A program made the translations under genes and the position numbers. A DNA stretch of 44,680 bases from Lachnospiraceae bacterium (GTDB taxonomy: Bacteria > Bacillota > Clostridia > Lachnospirales > Lachnospiraceae), in NCBI GenBank assembly GCA_017521195.1, contig JAFXGP010000085.1, positions 1 through 44,680 of the forward strand, given 5' to 3'. Within the stretch, counting starts at the first letter, position 1; the number at the start of each line of letters is the position of its first letter. Positions 7,688 through 15,831 of the stretch are shown here, piece after piece. The notes beneath the pieces were generated by a model. That model made no database searches, had not been told where the DNA came from, and saw only the letters and a program-made list of their open reading frames with translations.

Positions 7688-9502
7688 ATGAAATTAAAAA
7701 ATATTACATCATACAAACAAAAATTTTCAAAATTTATATTATGTATGGAAAGCTTTTTTTCCACCTGGGCAATTATGAGAATTGCGAATCTTCATTCCAT
7801 GAATATTATTGCTTTTCTCTTCTTTCTATTAAGCCTGGTGTTTTTCTCTGCTTTAGAAAAAGAAATTTTCCTTCAAAAACAAGAAGATATTAAAATACAA
7901 TGTATTATTTCAGATATACTTGCTGTTATTCTTACAGTCTTTTATCTTTCAGATACCCATAAAGCATTAGTATCTGATCTAAACAACAAATTATTTCAAT
8001 TAGTTATTCTACTTGCAGTAGCTTTGGGATTATTCTTACTTCTTCGCAAAGGTATTCTCTATCTGATGTGTAAATTTTCCCGTTTTGAACTAAAGGACAG
8101 CTACAAAAGTCAAAAATTAATTTCTAAACTTCCGCTGATTAGCTTTGTGGTAATTGTGTTATGTAGAATTCCATGGTTGTTATATTCTTATCCGGGAATT
8201 ATGACCCCTGACAGCATTAACCAATTTAAGCAAGTTATAGAAATGTCCTCTTTCAGCAATCATCATCCTTGGATGCATACTATGACAATTTCCTTGTTCT
8301 ATCATGTTGGTAATTTATTTACTTCTAATACAAACGATGCTTTTGTATTTTTTACTATTTTCCAAATATGTTTTATGGCTTTTGCATCCTCTTATTTGAT
8401 ATGGGTAATTTCCAAATACACCAAATCACTTCCTCTGTTGTGTGGTATAATCGCTGTCTATGCGTTTTTACCTTACCATAATGTGATGGCAATCTGTATC
8501 TGGAAAGATGTTATGTTTGGCGGTACTTTGCTGCTATTCTGTACGTCACTCTTCTATTTATTAAAAGAAGGAATCTCGAAGAAAACATTACCTTCGACCA
8601 TACTCTATTTTATATCCGGATTTTTCATGTGTGTATATCGCTCAAATGGATGGTATGCGTTTATTTTAACTTTCCCATTCCTACTGATTGCGTTCCGCAA
8701 ACAATGGAAACTCTTATATCCGTTGCATTTTTTATTATTAGCTTTTGTCCTTGTAGTCAAAGGACCGGTTATGAATCACTATGAAGTAGAACAACCGGAT
8801 TTTATCGAATCCATCTCCATTCCTCTTCAGCAGGTGGGACGTGTTATCGCTACCGGTCAGGAATTGACCCCTGAACAAAATGAGCTGATTCGTAAAATCA
8901 TTAAAACAGAGCATGTTCCTGAATTGTATACAGAATACATTTCCGACAATATGAAGGAACTTGTTCGTACCTACAATCCTAATTATTTAACTTCTCATAA
9001 AAGTGAATATCTGAAATTATGGATAGAATTGGGGTTAAAATATCCTGATACTTATCTGGATGCTTACATTGCCCAAACAAGAGGTTATTATTCTCCTTCC
9101 GCTATTTATTCCGTAGCCGAAGTTGACAGTATTATCGATAACGAAACCGGTTTATATCGCGAATACTTAATTGGCGGAAAACTAATTGTTAAGCTTCGGG
9201 AGATTCTGATAAAACTTCAAGATATGGTCCCGCTTTACGGCGCCTTATGGAGTATGGGTTCTTTATTCTGGGGACTTTTGCTGTTCCTTGGTTTAACGAT
9301 TGGAAAAAATCTTAATTTTAACCTGAAAGCTAAGATGAATTTTTTGGATTTGATTACCGTCTGGATTCCAAATATTGCTGTCATCGGAACCTTACTGATT
9401 GCTACTCCCGTAGCCATTGAATTCAGATATGCTTATAATCTGGCTTACTGTATTCCACTGTATTTTGCCATTATGTTACTGTCAAAGGAAAATCGTTCAT
9501 AA
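7688..9502 (+). CDS. Large polytopic membrane protein, DUF6020-like
   Basis: A 604-residue membrane protein with around twelve hydrophobic segments. Early helices lie near residues 20-55, 70-90 and 95-125. A conserved-looking extracytoplasmic loop follows near residues 165-200, with YPGIMTPDSINQF and HHPWMHT. Further helices run to about residue 375, then a hydrophilic domain of about 150 residues (roughly 375-515), and final helices to the C-terminus. The aspartate, the His-His-Pro loop and a WKDVMFGG segment recall GT-C-fold glycosyltransferases and the Lachnospiraceae DUF6020 family; this is recognition from memory. A role in polymer or cell-surface glycosylation is plausible but unproven. 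No lipid-carrier or glycan genes are adjacent. Confidence 0.6.
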   Translation: MKLKNITSYKQKFSKFILCMESFFSTWAIMRIANLHSMNIIAFLFFLLSLVFFSALEKEIFLQKQEDIKIQCIISDILAVILTVFYLSDTHKALVSDLNNKLFQLVILLAVALGLFLLLRKGILYLMCKFSRFELKDSYKSQKLISKLPLISFVVIVLCRIPWLLYSYPGIMTPDSINQFKQVIEMSSFSNHHPWMHTMTISLFYHVGNLFTSNTNDAFVFFTIFQICFMAFASSYLIWVISKYTKSLPLLCGIIAVYAFLPYHNVMAICIWKDVMFGGTLLLFCTSLFYLLKEGISKKTLPSTILYFISGFFMCVYRSNGWYAFILTFPFLLIAFRKQWKLLYPLHFLLLAFVLVVKGPVMNHYEVEQPDFIESISIPLQQVGRVIATGQELTPEQNELIRKIIKTEHVPELYTEYISDNMKELVRTYNPNYLTSHKSEYLKLWIELGLKYPDTYLDAYIAQTRGYYSPSAIYSVAEVDSIIDNETGLYREYLIGGKLIVKLREILIKLQDMVPLYGALWSMGSLFWGLLLFLGLTIGKNLNFNLKAKMNFLDLITVWIPNIAVIGTLLIATPVAIEFRYAYNLAYCIPLYFAIMLLSKENRS

Positions 9503-9558
9503 GCAGCATAATTAATGGAACTGTTACGACTGACAAAAACAATATAATACCGCAGTTT

Positions 9559-9595
9559 AAAACCGGCTGTCACCATAGTTCACAGCCGGTTTTTA
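9559..9595. terminator. Bidirectional terminator between convergent genes
   Basis: A perfect 11-bp stem (AAACCGGCTGT / ACAGCCGGTTT) with an 11-base loop, with a T run on the plus side and an equivalent T-rich tail on the minus side. It can end transcripts of both the DUF6020-like gene and the convergent oxidoreductase. Confidence 0.9.
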
Positions 9596-9617
9596 TGTTC
9601 TGCATATTTTATATTCT

Positions 9618-10604
9618 CTAATATTGAATAGTCTTTAAAATCTGATCCATAAGTCTTGCATTTTTCAATGTAAATTCATGGGAAACATGAAGTTTTTCCC
9701 CATCCATAATACATCTTCCAAACTGTTCTACTTCCAAACAATAGTTTTGCGGAGTATCTACTACTTTCACTTCTTCTTTTCCGCCAACGGAAAGTACATA
9801 ACTTAATTCTCCACATTGATTAAATTGCACTTCTGAACGAATGGAACCTTTTGTACCATGAATACGGAAATTGTCAATTCGGTCAAATCTTTCCGGAGTC
9901 TCTGTATCCAGTACCATTCCGCAATTCATAACAGCTCTTTTTCCGCTTTTAAAATTCATAATTGCAGTTGTATATACATCTATTTTTTCTTCTGAGAAGT
10001 CACTCATTGCCTGAATCTTCTCCGGCTCTTCCTCCAACATCCACAAAATCTGTGTGGTATTATAGCATCCCAAATCATACAGACAACCACCTAAAGTTTC
10101 TCTTCTCATACGGATATTGCTGATATCATAATCAGATGTAACAAAGGTACTTTCCATATAAACTACATCACCAATAGTTTTATTATCAATTTCCTGCTTT
10201 ATAGCTTTTGTAAACGGACTGTGAAGATAAGCAAATGCTTCCATTAAAAGAACACCGTTTTTCTCCGCTGTTTCTATCATTTTTCTTACAATCTCTTCCG
10301 ATGGAGCCAATGGTTTTTCACAAAGAACATGTTTCTTTGCCTCCAATGCTTTTACTGTCCATTCATAATGCATTGTGTTTGGCAACGGAATATATACAGC
10401 TTCAACTTCTTCGTCCTTCAACAATTCTTCGTAACTTCCATATGCTTTTTTAAATCCAAATTCTGTTTGAAATGCTGTTGCTTTCTCCAAACTTCTTCCT
10501 GCGATAGCATACAATTCACAATTCTTAGCTTCTTTCATTCCCGGAATTGTCTGTCCCTTTGCTATTCCGGCTGTCCCTAATACACCCCATTTAACTTTAC
10601 GCAT
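9618..10604 (-). CDS. Gfo/Idh/MocA family oxidoreductase
   Basis: A 328-residue NAD(P)-dependent dehydrogenase. The Rossmann start is WGVLGTAGIAKG (residues 6-17), and the family's EKP motif, whose Lys is catalytic, is at residues 96-98 (CEKPLAPS). The C-terminal half carries the mixed-sheet substrate domain, including GGCLYDLGCYNT (about 173-184), where Asp and the following residues form the active site, as in 1,5-anhydro-D-fructose reductase or trans-dihydrodiol-dehydrogenase-like members. Substrate is probably a sugar or cyclitol but cannot be fixed. It is a single transcription unit with its own promoter and terminator. Confidence 0.9.
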   Translation of the reverse strand: MRKVKWGVLGTAGIAKGQTIPGMKEAKNCELYAIAGRSLEKATAFQTEFGFKKAYGSYEELLKDEEVEAVYIPLPNTMHYEWTVKALEAKKHVLCEKPLAPSEEIVRKMIETAEKNGVLLMEAFAYLHSPFTKAIKQEIDNKTIGDVVYMESTFVTSDYDISNIRMRRETLGGCLYDLGCYNTTQILWMLEEEPEKIQAMSDFSEEKIDVYTTAIMNFKSGKRAVMNCGMVLDTETPERFDRIDNFRIHGTKGSIRSEVQFNQCGELSYVLSVGGKEEVKVVDTPQNYCLEVEQFGRCIMDGEKLHVSHEFTLKNARLMDQILKTIQY

Positions 10605-10655
10605 ACGATATCCTCTCTTTTCTCTAATATCCGTTCTATTTTGATTGCAAAATTC

Positions 10656-10684
10656 ATTATAACATATTTTCTTTATTAAGTCAG
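10656..10684 (-). promoter_or_regulatory. Promoter of the Gfo/Idh/MocA gene
   Basis: On the minus strand CTGACT (10679-10684) and TATAAT (10656-10661) are 17 bases apart, about 50 bases upstream of the ATG; GAGAGGAT precedes the start. Confidence 0.6.
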
Positions 10685-10804
10685 GTGGTATATGCTACTT
10701 ATGTATCTAACTTTTTCTAAACAAAAATCCGGAAGTATGCTATTATAAATGTGCTTATTTTAGTAAATCAACACTATTATACTTGACTTTATAGGGAGAT
10801 TTTT

Positions 10805-11683
10805 ATGCCAAACATAATTCATATAACCGATTTTTCATCCACTGAACTGGATGTCTATGCCCGTCTTTCCGAAAATGACTTGCTTTGCCGCCACGAACCG
10901 GAAAAAGGCATCTTCATTGCGGAAAGCCCTAATGTTATTGAACGTGCTTTAAATGCAGGATGCGAACCACTTTCAATCTTGATAGAAACAAAAGAATTAG
11001 AAAAACATTTATCTCCTACGTTAGAAAATATTCCTATCTATACCGCACCATATGAAATCCTGTCACAACTTACAGGCTTTCAGTTAACCAGGGGAATGCT
11101 TTGTGCCATGAAACGCCCGGCACTTCCTTCCGTAGAAGAAATCTGCCAAAATGCCAGACGTATTGCAGTCTTAGAAAATGTGGTAAATCCTACTAATGTA
11201 GGTGCTATTTTCCGCTCTGCCGCTGCCTTAAATATGGATGCTGTTCTATTAACTGCAGGTTGCAGTAATCCTTTATACCGTAGGGCAAGCCGTGTCAGCA
11301 TGGGTACCGTATTCCAGATCCCCTGGACTTATATTTGTCCGGATATTCCTAAAAAATCACCGGAAAATCTAAAATATAAACAAACCAATACAAAACCTCC
11401 CGCGTGGGAAAAAGATGGAATCCGTCAATTACATGAACTGGGATTTAAAACTGTAGCAATGGCTCTGACCGACAATTCTGTCTCTATTGGTGATCCCGCT
11501 TTACAAAAAGAGGAAAAATTAGCCGTTATCCTGGGAACCGAAGGTGATGGACTTGCCGCCACTACCATTGCTGATTGCGACTATACCGTAAGAATACCTA
11601 TGTCTCATGGTGTTGATTCTCTTAATGTTGCTGCTGCCAGTGCAGTTGCTTTTTGGGAATTAGGAAAAAATGCCCCGGTCTGA
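10805..11683 (+). CDS. TrmH/SpoU family RNA 2'-O-methyltransferase
   Basis: A 292-residue SPOUT methyltransferase using S-adenosylmethionine to modify rRNA or tRNA ribose. An N-terminal substrate-binding domain (residues 1-110, including RHEPEKGIFIAESPNVIERAL-type sequence split around residues 30-50) is followed by the SPOUT domain. Motif 1 is NPTNVGAIFRSAAAL (about 128-142); the knot motifs are ILGTEGDGL (about 239-247) and IPMSHGVDSLNVAAA (about 261-275). Between them lies an unusual stretch rich in Lys, Pro and Thr (about 180-205), an insertion compared with shorter TrmH proteins. The target nucleotide is not predictable. The stop codon lies inside the loop of a terminator shared with the convergent ATPase gene. 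Confidence 0.9.
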   Translation: MPNIIHITDFSSTELDVYARLSENDLLCRHEPEKGIFIAESPNVIERALNAGCEPLSILIETKELEKHLSPTLENIPIYTAPYEILSQLTGFQLTRGMLCAMKRPALPSVEEICQNARRIAVLENVVNPTNVGAIFRSAAALNMDAVLLTAGCSNPLYRRASRVSMGTVFQIPWTYICPDIPKKSPENLKYKQTNTKPPAWEKDGIRQLHELGFKTVAMALTDNSVSIGDPALQKEEKLAVILGTEGDGLAATTIADCDYTVRIPMSHGVDSLNVAAASAVAFWELGKNAPV

Positions 11684-11698
11684 TGACCGAGGCATTTT
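11671..11698. terminator. Bidirectional terminator, TrmH-family and P-type ATPase genes
   Basis: TGCCCCGGTC and GACCGAGGCA form a 10-bp stem with one C-A mismatch around a TGAT loop that includes the TrmH-family stop codon. A-rich and T-rich flanks on opposite sides let it work in both directions. Confidence 0.85.
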
Positions 11699-11711
11699 CT
11701 ATCTGTATAAA

Positions 11712-14345
11712 TTATTTATTTGCTTTTCTCTGGAAGAATTTTACAATTTCAACTACAGGAATTACAAGTAAACCAAGTGCAATGGCAATAATATATTCCG
11801 CAAAGCTTACACTTGTAAATTCAAATGCATTAGCAAGGAATGGGATTTCACATACTAAAGTTGTTAAAATGACTGTTGCAATACCAGCAATAATCAATAC
11901 TTTATTGTTAGAACCCAATTTGAAAATGCTTCCTCTCTGGGAACGCATGTTGAAACTGTGGAAGATTTCTGCCATGGACATTGTTAAGAACGCCATTGTC
12001 ATACCATCCTGACTATTTGCAATTTCCCATACACCAGATTCCATATAATGTCCGATAAAGTAGGAAGTCATAACTAAAACAGTAACCAAAAGTCCCTGAT
12101 ATGCTATGTCAAAGCCCATACCGTCTGCAAAAATACCTGCTTTAGCATCACGTGGCTTACGCTGCATAATATCCGGCTCAGCTTTTTCCATTCCAAGCGC
12201 AAGCGCTGGGAAACAGTCTGTTACTAAGTTAATCCATAACAAGTGTACCGGTTTCAAAATGGTAAATCCAAGTAAAGTAGCCGCAAAGATACTTAATACC
12301 TCACTCATGTTAGAACCAAGCAAGAACTGGATTGCTTTACGAATATTATCGTAAATTCTACGTCCTTCTTCTACCGCACCAACAATAGTAGCAAAGTTAT
12401 CATCCGTAAGTACCATATCTGCAACATTCTTAGTTACGTCTGTACCTGTAATACCCATACCTACACCGATATCTGCAGATTTAATGGATGGGGCATCGTT
12501 TACACCGTCACCTGTCATAGCAGTAACGAAACCTGCATTTCTCCATGCATTTACGATACGGGTTTTGTGTTCCGGCTGTACACGGGCATATACACTGATG
12601 TTCCTGAATTCTTTTTCGAATTCTTCATCACTCATTTCATTTAATTTAGCACCTGTTAAAGCATAAGTACCTTCTTTTAAAATACCTAATTCTTTTGCAA
12701 TCGCACATGCTGTATCCACATGGTCTCCGGTAATCATAATTGCACGGATACCTGCACTCTTACACTCTACAATAGCATCTTTTACTTCCGGTCTCACCGG
12801 GTCAATCATACCGCAAAGACCTGTGAAACAGAGCTTCTGTTCCAAATCTTCCGGTTCGAAATCTGTAGGTTGTACATCCCAAAGTCTTTCTGCACAAGCA
12901 AGAACACGAAGTGCTTTGTCCGCCATATCTTTATTCGCTGTAAGAATCTTTTCTTCATATTCTTTTGTCATCGGAACCATTTTTCCATCTTCAAGATAGA
13001 AATCACATTGTTTGATGATTACGTCAGGAGCACCTTTTGTAAACTGAATAAATCCTTTTTCTATTTTGTGGACAGTAGACATCATTTTTCTTCCGGAATC
13101 GAAAGGAGCTTCTGCCACACGTGCCATTTTCACCTGTAAGTCTTTTTTCTTAAGACCTAACTTATCCGCCCATACTACTAATGCTGCTTCCGTAGGTTCT
13201 CCGGTTACATTACCTTCTTCATCTATCTGTGCATCACAGCAAAGTGCCATTGCTGTTGCAAGATGTATTTCATCACCACAGAAAGAATCCACTACTGTCA
13301 TTTTATTCTGTGTTAATGTACCTGTTTTATCGGAACAGATAATCTGGGCACAACCTAAGGTTTCAACTGCTGTAAGTTTACGGATAATCGCATTTCTCTT
13401 AGACATGTTCGTAACACCAATAGATAATACTACGGTTACTACTGCCGCCAAACCTTCCGGAATCGCTGCAACTGCTAAGGATACCGCAACCATAAAAGAA
13501 TTTAATACAAGTTCAAAGTCCAATCCGCCTGCTCTGATTAACTGAACAGCAAATACCAGAACACAGATTACTAATACTAATTTGGTTAAAATACCGGATA
13601 ACTGGCTTAATTTAATCTGTAATGGTGTCTGACCTTCCTGTGCCTGTGTTAAAGCATCTGCGATTTTACCCATTTCAGTATCCATACCGGTGGCTGTAAT
13701 TACAGCCTGGCCTCTGCCGTAAACAACTGTACTACCCATGTACATCATATTTTTACGGTCTCCTAAAGGAACATCTTTTTCCCCTTCCTTTAAGTTAATG
13801 ATATCAATAAATTTGGTAACAGGAACCGATTCTCCTGTTAATGCAGCTTCCTCTATCTTTAAGCTGGCATTTTCTATAATACGTGCATCAGCAGGAACTG
13901 CATCTCCCGCTTCCAACAATACAACGTCACCTACAACCAAATCTTCACTGTGTACTACCTGAACTTTTCCGTCACGTAATACTTTAGATGTGGCTGCAGA
14001 CATTTCCTGTAATGCTTCAATCGCCTTTTCCGCTTTGCTTTCCTGATATACACCAAGTACGGCATTAATAATTACTACAGCTAGAATAATAATTACATCT
14101 GCAAAACTATCATTTTCAATGACTGCAAGCACTCCACTGATAGCTGCTGCCGCAAGAAGAATAATAATCATTGGGTCTGATAACTGTTCTAGGAATCTTT
14201 GAACCAAGGATTTTCCTTTTGCCGCTTCCAAACGGTTCTTACCATTTTCTTCCAGACGTTTTGCTGCTTCGGCAGAACTTAAACCATTTTCAGAAGAATT
14301 CACTGCCTGCATAACTGCTTCTTTTTCTTCGCAATAAAATCTCAT
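11712..14345 (-). CDS. P-type cation ATPase (Ca2+/Mn2+, type II)
   Basis: An 877-residue P-type ATPase pumping divalent cations out of the cytosol. The N-terminal cation-ATPase domain and TM1-TM2 (about 55-110) lead to the actuator loop TGES (170-173), TM4 PEGL (296-299) and the phosphorylated Asp339 in DKTGTLT. The nucleotide domain follows, with the ITGDHVDTA and TGDGVNDAP hinge motifs, and six C-terminal membrane segments to residue 870. The PEGL motif and a C-terminal cation-ATPase domain place it with SERCA/PMCA-like calcium pumps; bacterial members may also export Mn2+. An Mn2+-type riboswitch in its leader points to manganese control and perhaps manganese as a real substrate. AGGAGGG precedes ATG by 6 bases. 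Confidence 0.95.
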   Translation of the reverse strand: MRFYCEEKEAVMQAVNSSENGLSSAEAAKRLEENGKNRLEAAKGKSLVQRFLEQLSDPMIIILLAAAAISGVLAVIENDSFADVIIILAVVIINAVLGVYQESKAEKAIEALQEMSAATSKVLRDGKVQVVHSEDLVVGDVVLLEAGDAVPADARIIENASLKIEEAALTGESVPVTKFIDIINLKEGEKDVPLGDRKNMMYMGSTVVYGRGQAVITATGMDTEMGKIADALTQAQEGQTPLQIKLSQLSGILTKLVLVICVLVFAVQLIRAGGLDFELVLNSFMVAVSLAVAAIPEGLAAVVTVVLSIGVTNMSKRNAIIRKLTAVETLGCAQIICSDKTGTLTQNKMTVVDSFCGDEIHLATAMALCCDAQIDEEGNVTGEPTEAALVVWADKLGLKKKDLQVKMARVAEAPFDSGRKMMSTVHKIEKGFIQFTKGAPDVIIKQCDFYLEDGKMVPMTKEYEEKILTANKDMADKALRVLACAERLWDVQPTDFEPEDLEQKLCFTGLCGMIDPVRPEVKDAIVECKSAGIRAIMITGDHVDTACAIAKELGILKEGTYALTGAKLNEMSDEEFEKEFRNISVYARVQPEHKTRIVNAWRNAGFVTAMTGDGVNDAPSIKSADIGVGMGITGTDVTKNVADMVLTDDNFATIVGAVEEGRRIYDNIRKAIQFLLGSNMSEVLSIFAATLLGFTILKPVHLLWINLVTDCFPALALGMEKAEPDIMQRKPRDAKAGIFADGMGFDIAYQGLLVTVLVMTSYFIGHYMESGVWEIANSQDGMTMAFLTMSMAEIFHSFNMRSQRGSIFKLGSNNKVLIIAGIATVILTTLVCEIPFLANAFEFTSVSFAEYIIAIALGLLVIPVVEIVKFFQRKANK

Positions 14346-14426
14346 GTTTTCCCTCCTGTTACATTTTCTTTACCTATCGTTTAACGTAAAGAGTTTTCAT
14401 TGCCATTTCTGTTTCAAAATATAAAC

Positions 14427-14460
14427 AAAAAACCCAAGTACAACCTCGGTTATACTTGAG
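14427..14460 (-). terminator. Riboswitch-associated intrinsic terminator
   Basis: On the minus strand the 12-base arms CTCAAGTATAAC and GTTGTACTTGGG pair around a four-base loop and are followed by TTTTTT. It lies about 80 bases before the ATPase start codon, so it acts as the expression platform of the leader rather than as a gene end. Confidence 0.85.
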
Positions 14461-14620
14461 TCTGATTTTTTATATGTTGACTCTTGTATAACATACGATA
14501 TACATGAGTCTGGCACTTTAAAGCAAGCCAGATTGTATGACAATCATGATGTTGACTTACTCCGTATTTCTACGCTTGCTACTCCCCCACGGGTATTTCA
14601 TTCATCTAGTATAATCCCAC
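14433..14620 (-). promoter_or_regulatory. yybP-ykoY-type Mn2+ riboswitch
   Basis: The minus-strand leader contains GGGGGAGTAGCAAGC (about 14574-14588), which matches the conserved GGGGAGUAGC loop of yybP-ykoY manganese riboswitches. The AGCAAGC segment can pair with a downstream GCTTGCT (about 14520-14526). A hairpin followed by ACAAGA (about 14479-14510) resembles the second conserved loop region of that class. An intrinsic terminator follows before the P-type ATPase gene, a known target class for this switch. In the family Mn2+ binding usually turns expression on. The exact P1 helix was not resolved by eye. Confidence 0.8.
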
Positions 14621-14639
14621 AATATTTCTACGTTGTCAA
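14608..14639 (-). promoter_or_regulatory. Promoter of the riboswitch-ATPase transcript
   Basis: A perfect TTGACA -35 (14634-14639, minus strand) precedes a TATACT -10 (14608-14613). The 20-base spacing is long; a GATTAT at 17 bases is an alternative -10. It lies just upstream of the aptamer, as expected. Confidence 0.6.
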
Positions 14640-14716
14640 TATGGATATTAGTTTATCATTCTTAAAATTTTATATACTTTCTTATATAAAATAAACTTCG
14701 ACACATATTTCTGAAA

Positions 14717-15781
14717 TTATACTTTACCGTATTTAAAATCCAGTGCTTCTTTTGCGGTATTGGCCAAATACCGTATTACTTCTGCCGGATATTTTCCTAC
14801 CGCTGTCTCTCCCGTTACCATAACTGCTTTAGCCCCATGATAAACAGCATGAAAAATATCAGATACTTCTGCTCTGGTTGGTACCGGATTTTGTTCCATA
14901 CTTGACAACATTTGAGTTACTACCATGTAAGGTTTTCCGTATTTTTTGCAACTGTTTTCTATTTTTTTCTGTATCACCGGAAGTTCCCAAAGAGGCATGT
15001 CATTACCCAAATCACCTCTGGCAATCACAATCAAATCCGCTTCCGGCAAAATATTATCCAGATTATCCACTCCGATACGGTTTTCTATTTTAGCAAAAAT
15101 CTGAATATGTTCTGCACTTTCTTCCCACAATATTTTGCGTACCTTTTTCAAATCCTCTCCTGAGAAAACAAAAGGTTGCATTAATGCCGTTACCCCATAT
15201 TCCTTAGCCATACGAATATTATGAAGGTCATGCTCTGTAAGTATCGGCATCTCTACATTTACGTCCACAATTTTAACACTCTTATGAGGTTTTAAAATTC
15301 CCCCTATAAGAACTTCTGCCTTGGCATACTTTTTGGTTACTCCCTGAATCCGAACACGGATTTTTCCGTCATCCAACAAAACTTCCATTCCGGAATTGAT
15401 AACCTGCATTACTGCCGGAGGTAGAGGAACTTCTTTCTCTATAGGAAGTTTTTCATCCTCATTGCTTATACCGTCCTCTGCATGAACTACCTTTTCAACA
15501 CTGACAAAACAGATTTCTTCTCCTTGGTTTAAAGTTATTTCATCCATATCTCCGACACGAAGTTCCGGACCCTGCATATCAATCAAAATCTGTGGAATCA
15601 CCTTTTGCTGTTTTGCTGCCAACCTATAATTCTCAATATACTCTTTGCTTTTTTCCAAAGTCGTATGAGACAAATTCAGACGCATGCCGGTCATACCGGC
15701 TTTTATCATTTCCTTCAAGACTTCTCTTGACTTACATGAAGGTCCAAAAGTACCATAGACTTGTGTTTTAGTTTCTTCCAT
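14717..15781 (-). CDS. Short pyruvate kinase-like protein lacking the C-terminal domain
   Basis: A 354-residue protein with the pyruvate kinase barrel and B domain but no C-terminal allosteric domain (usual enzymes are about 470-585 residues). Seen are the substrate/cation region MRLNLSHT (33-40), QGPELR (about 69-74), the catalytic Lys in IFAKIENRIG, the metal region ARGDLGND and MVTGETAVGKYP near the end. The ARGDLG motif is normally followed by VE; here it is ND. The conversion of phosphoenolpyruvate and ADP to pyruvate and ATP is plausible, but lack of the regulatory domain and the ND change make the activity uncertain. It lies 50 bases after the ABC-F gene, apparently in one transcript. 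Confidence 0.75.
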   Translation of the reverse strand: MEETKTQVYGTFGPSCKSREVLKEMIKAGMTGMRLNLSHTTLEKSKEYIENYRLAAKQQKVIPQILIDMQGPELRVGDMDEITLNQGEEICFVSVEKVVHAEDGISNEDEKLPIEKEVPLPPAVMQVINSGMEVLLDDGKIRVRIQGVTKKYAKAEVLIGGILKPHKSVKIVDVNVEMPILTEHDLHNIRMAKEYGVTALMQPFVFSGEDLKKVRKILWEESAEHIQIFAKIENRIGVDNLDNILPEADLIVIARGDLGNDMPLWELPVIQKKIENSCKKYGKPYMVVTQMLSSMEQNPVPTRAEVSDIFHAVYHGAKAVMVTGETAVGKYPAEVIRYLANTAKEALDFKYGKV

Positions 15782-15831
15782 TTCCTCTCTGCCTTTGTTC
15801 TTTTTTATATTTTCTGTAAAACTTCAACTGC

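Noticed and set aside
13066-13545. 159-residue plus-strand open frame
   Set aside because: It lies antisense to the catalytic centre of the P-type ATPase gene, has no ribosome site and its sequence is the shadow of a well-supported gene.
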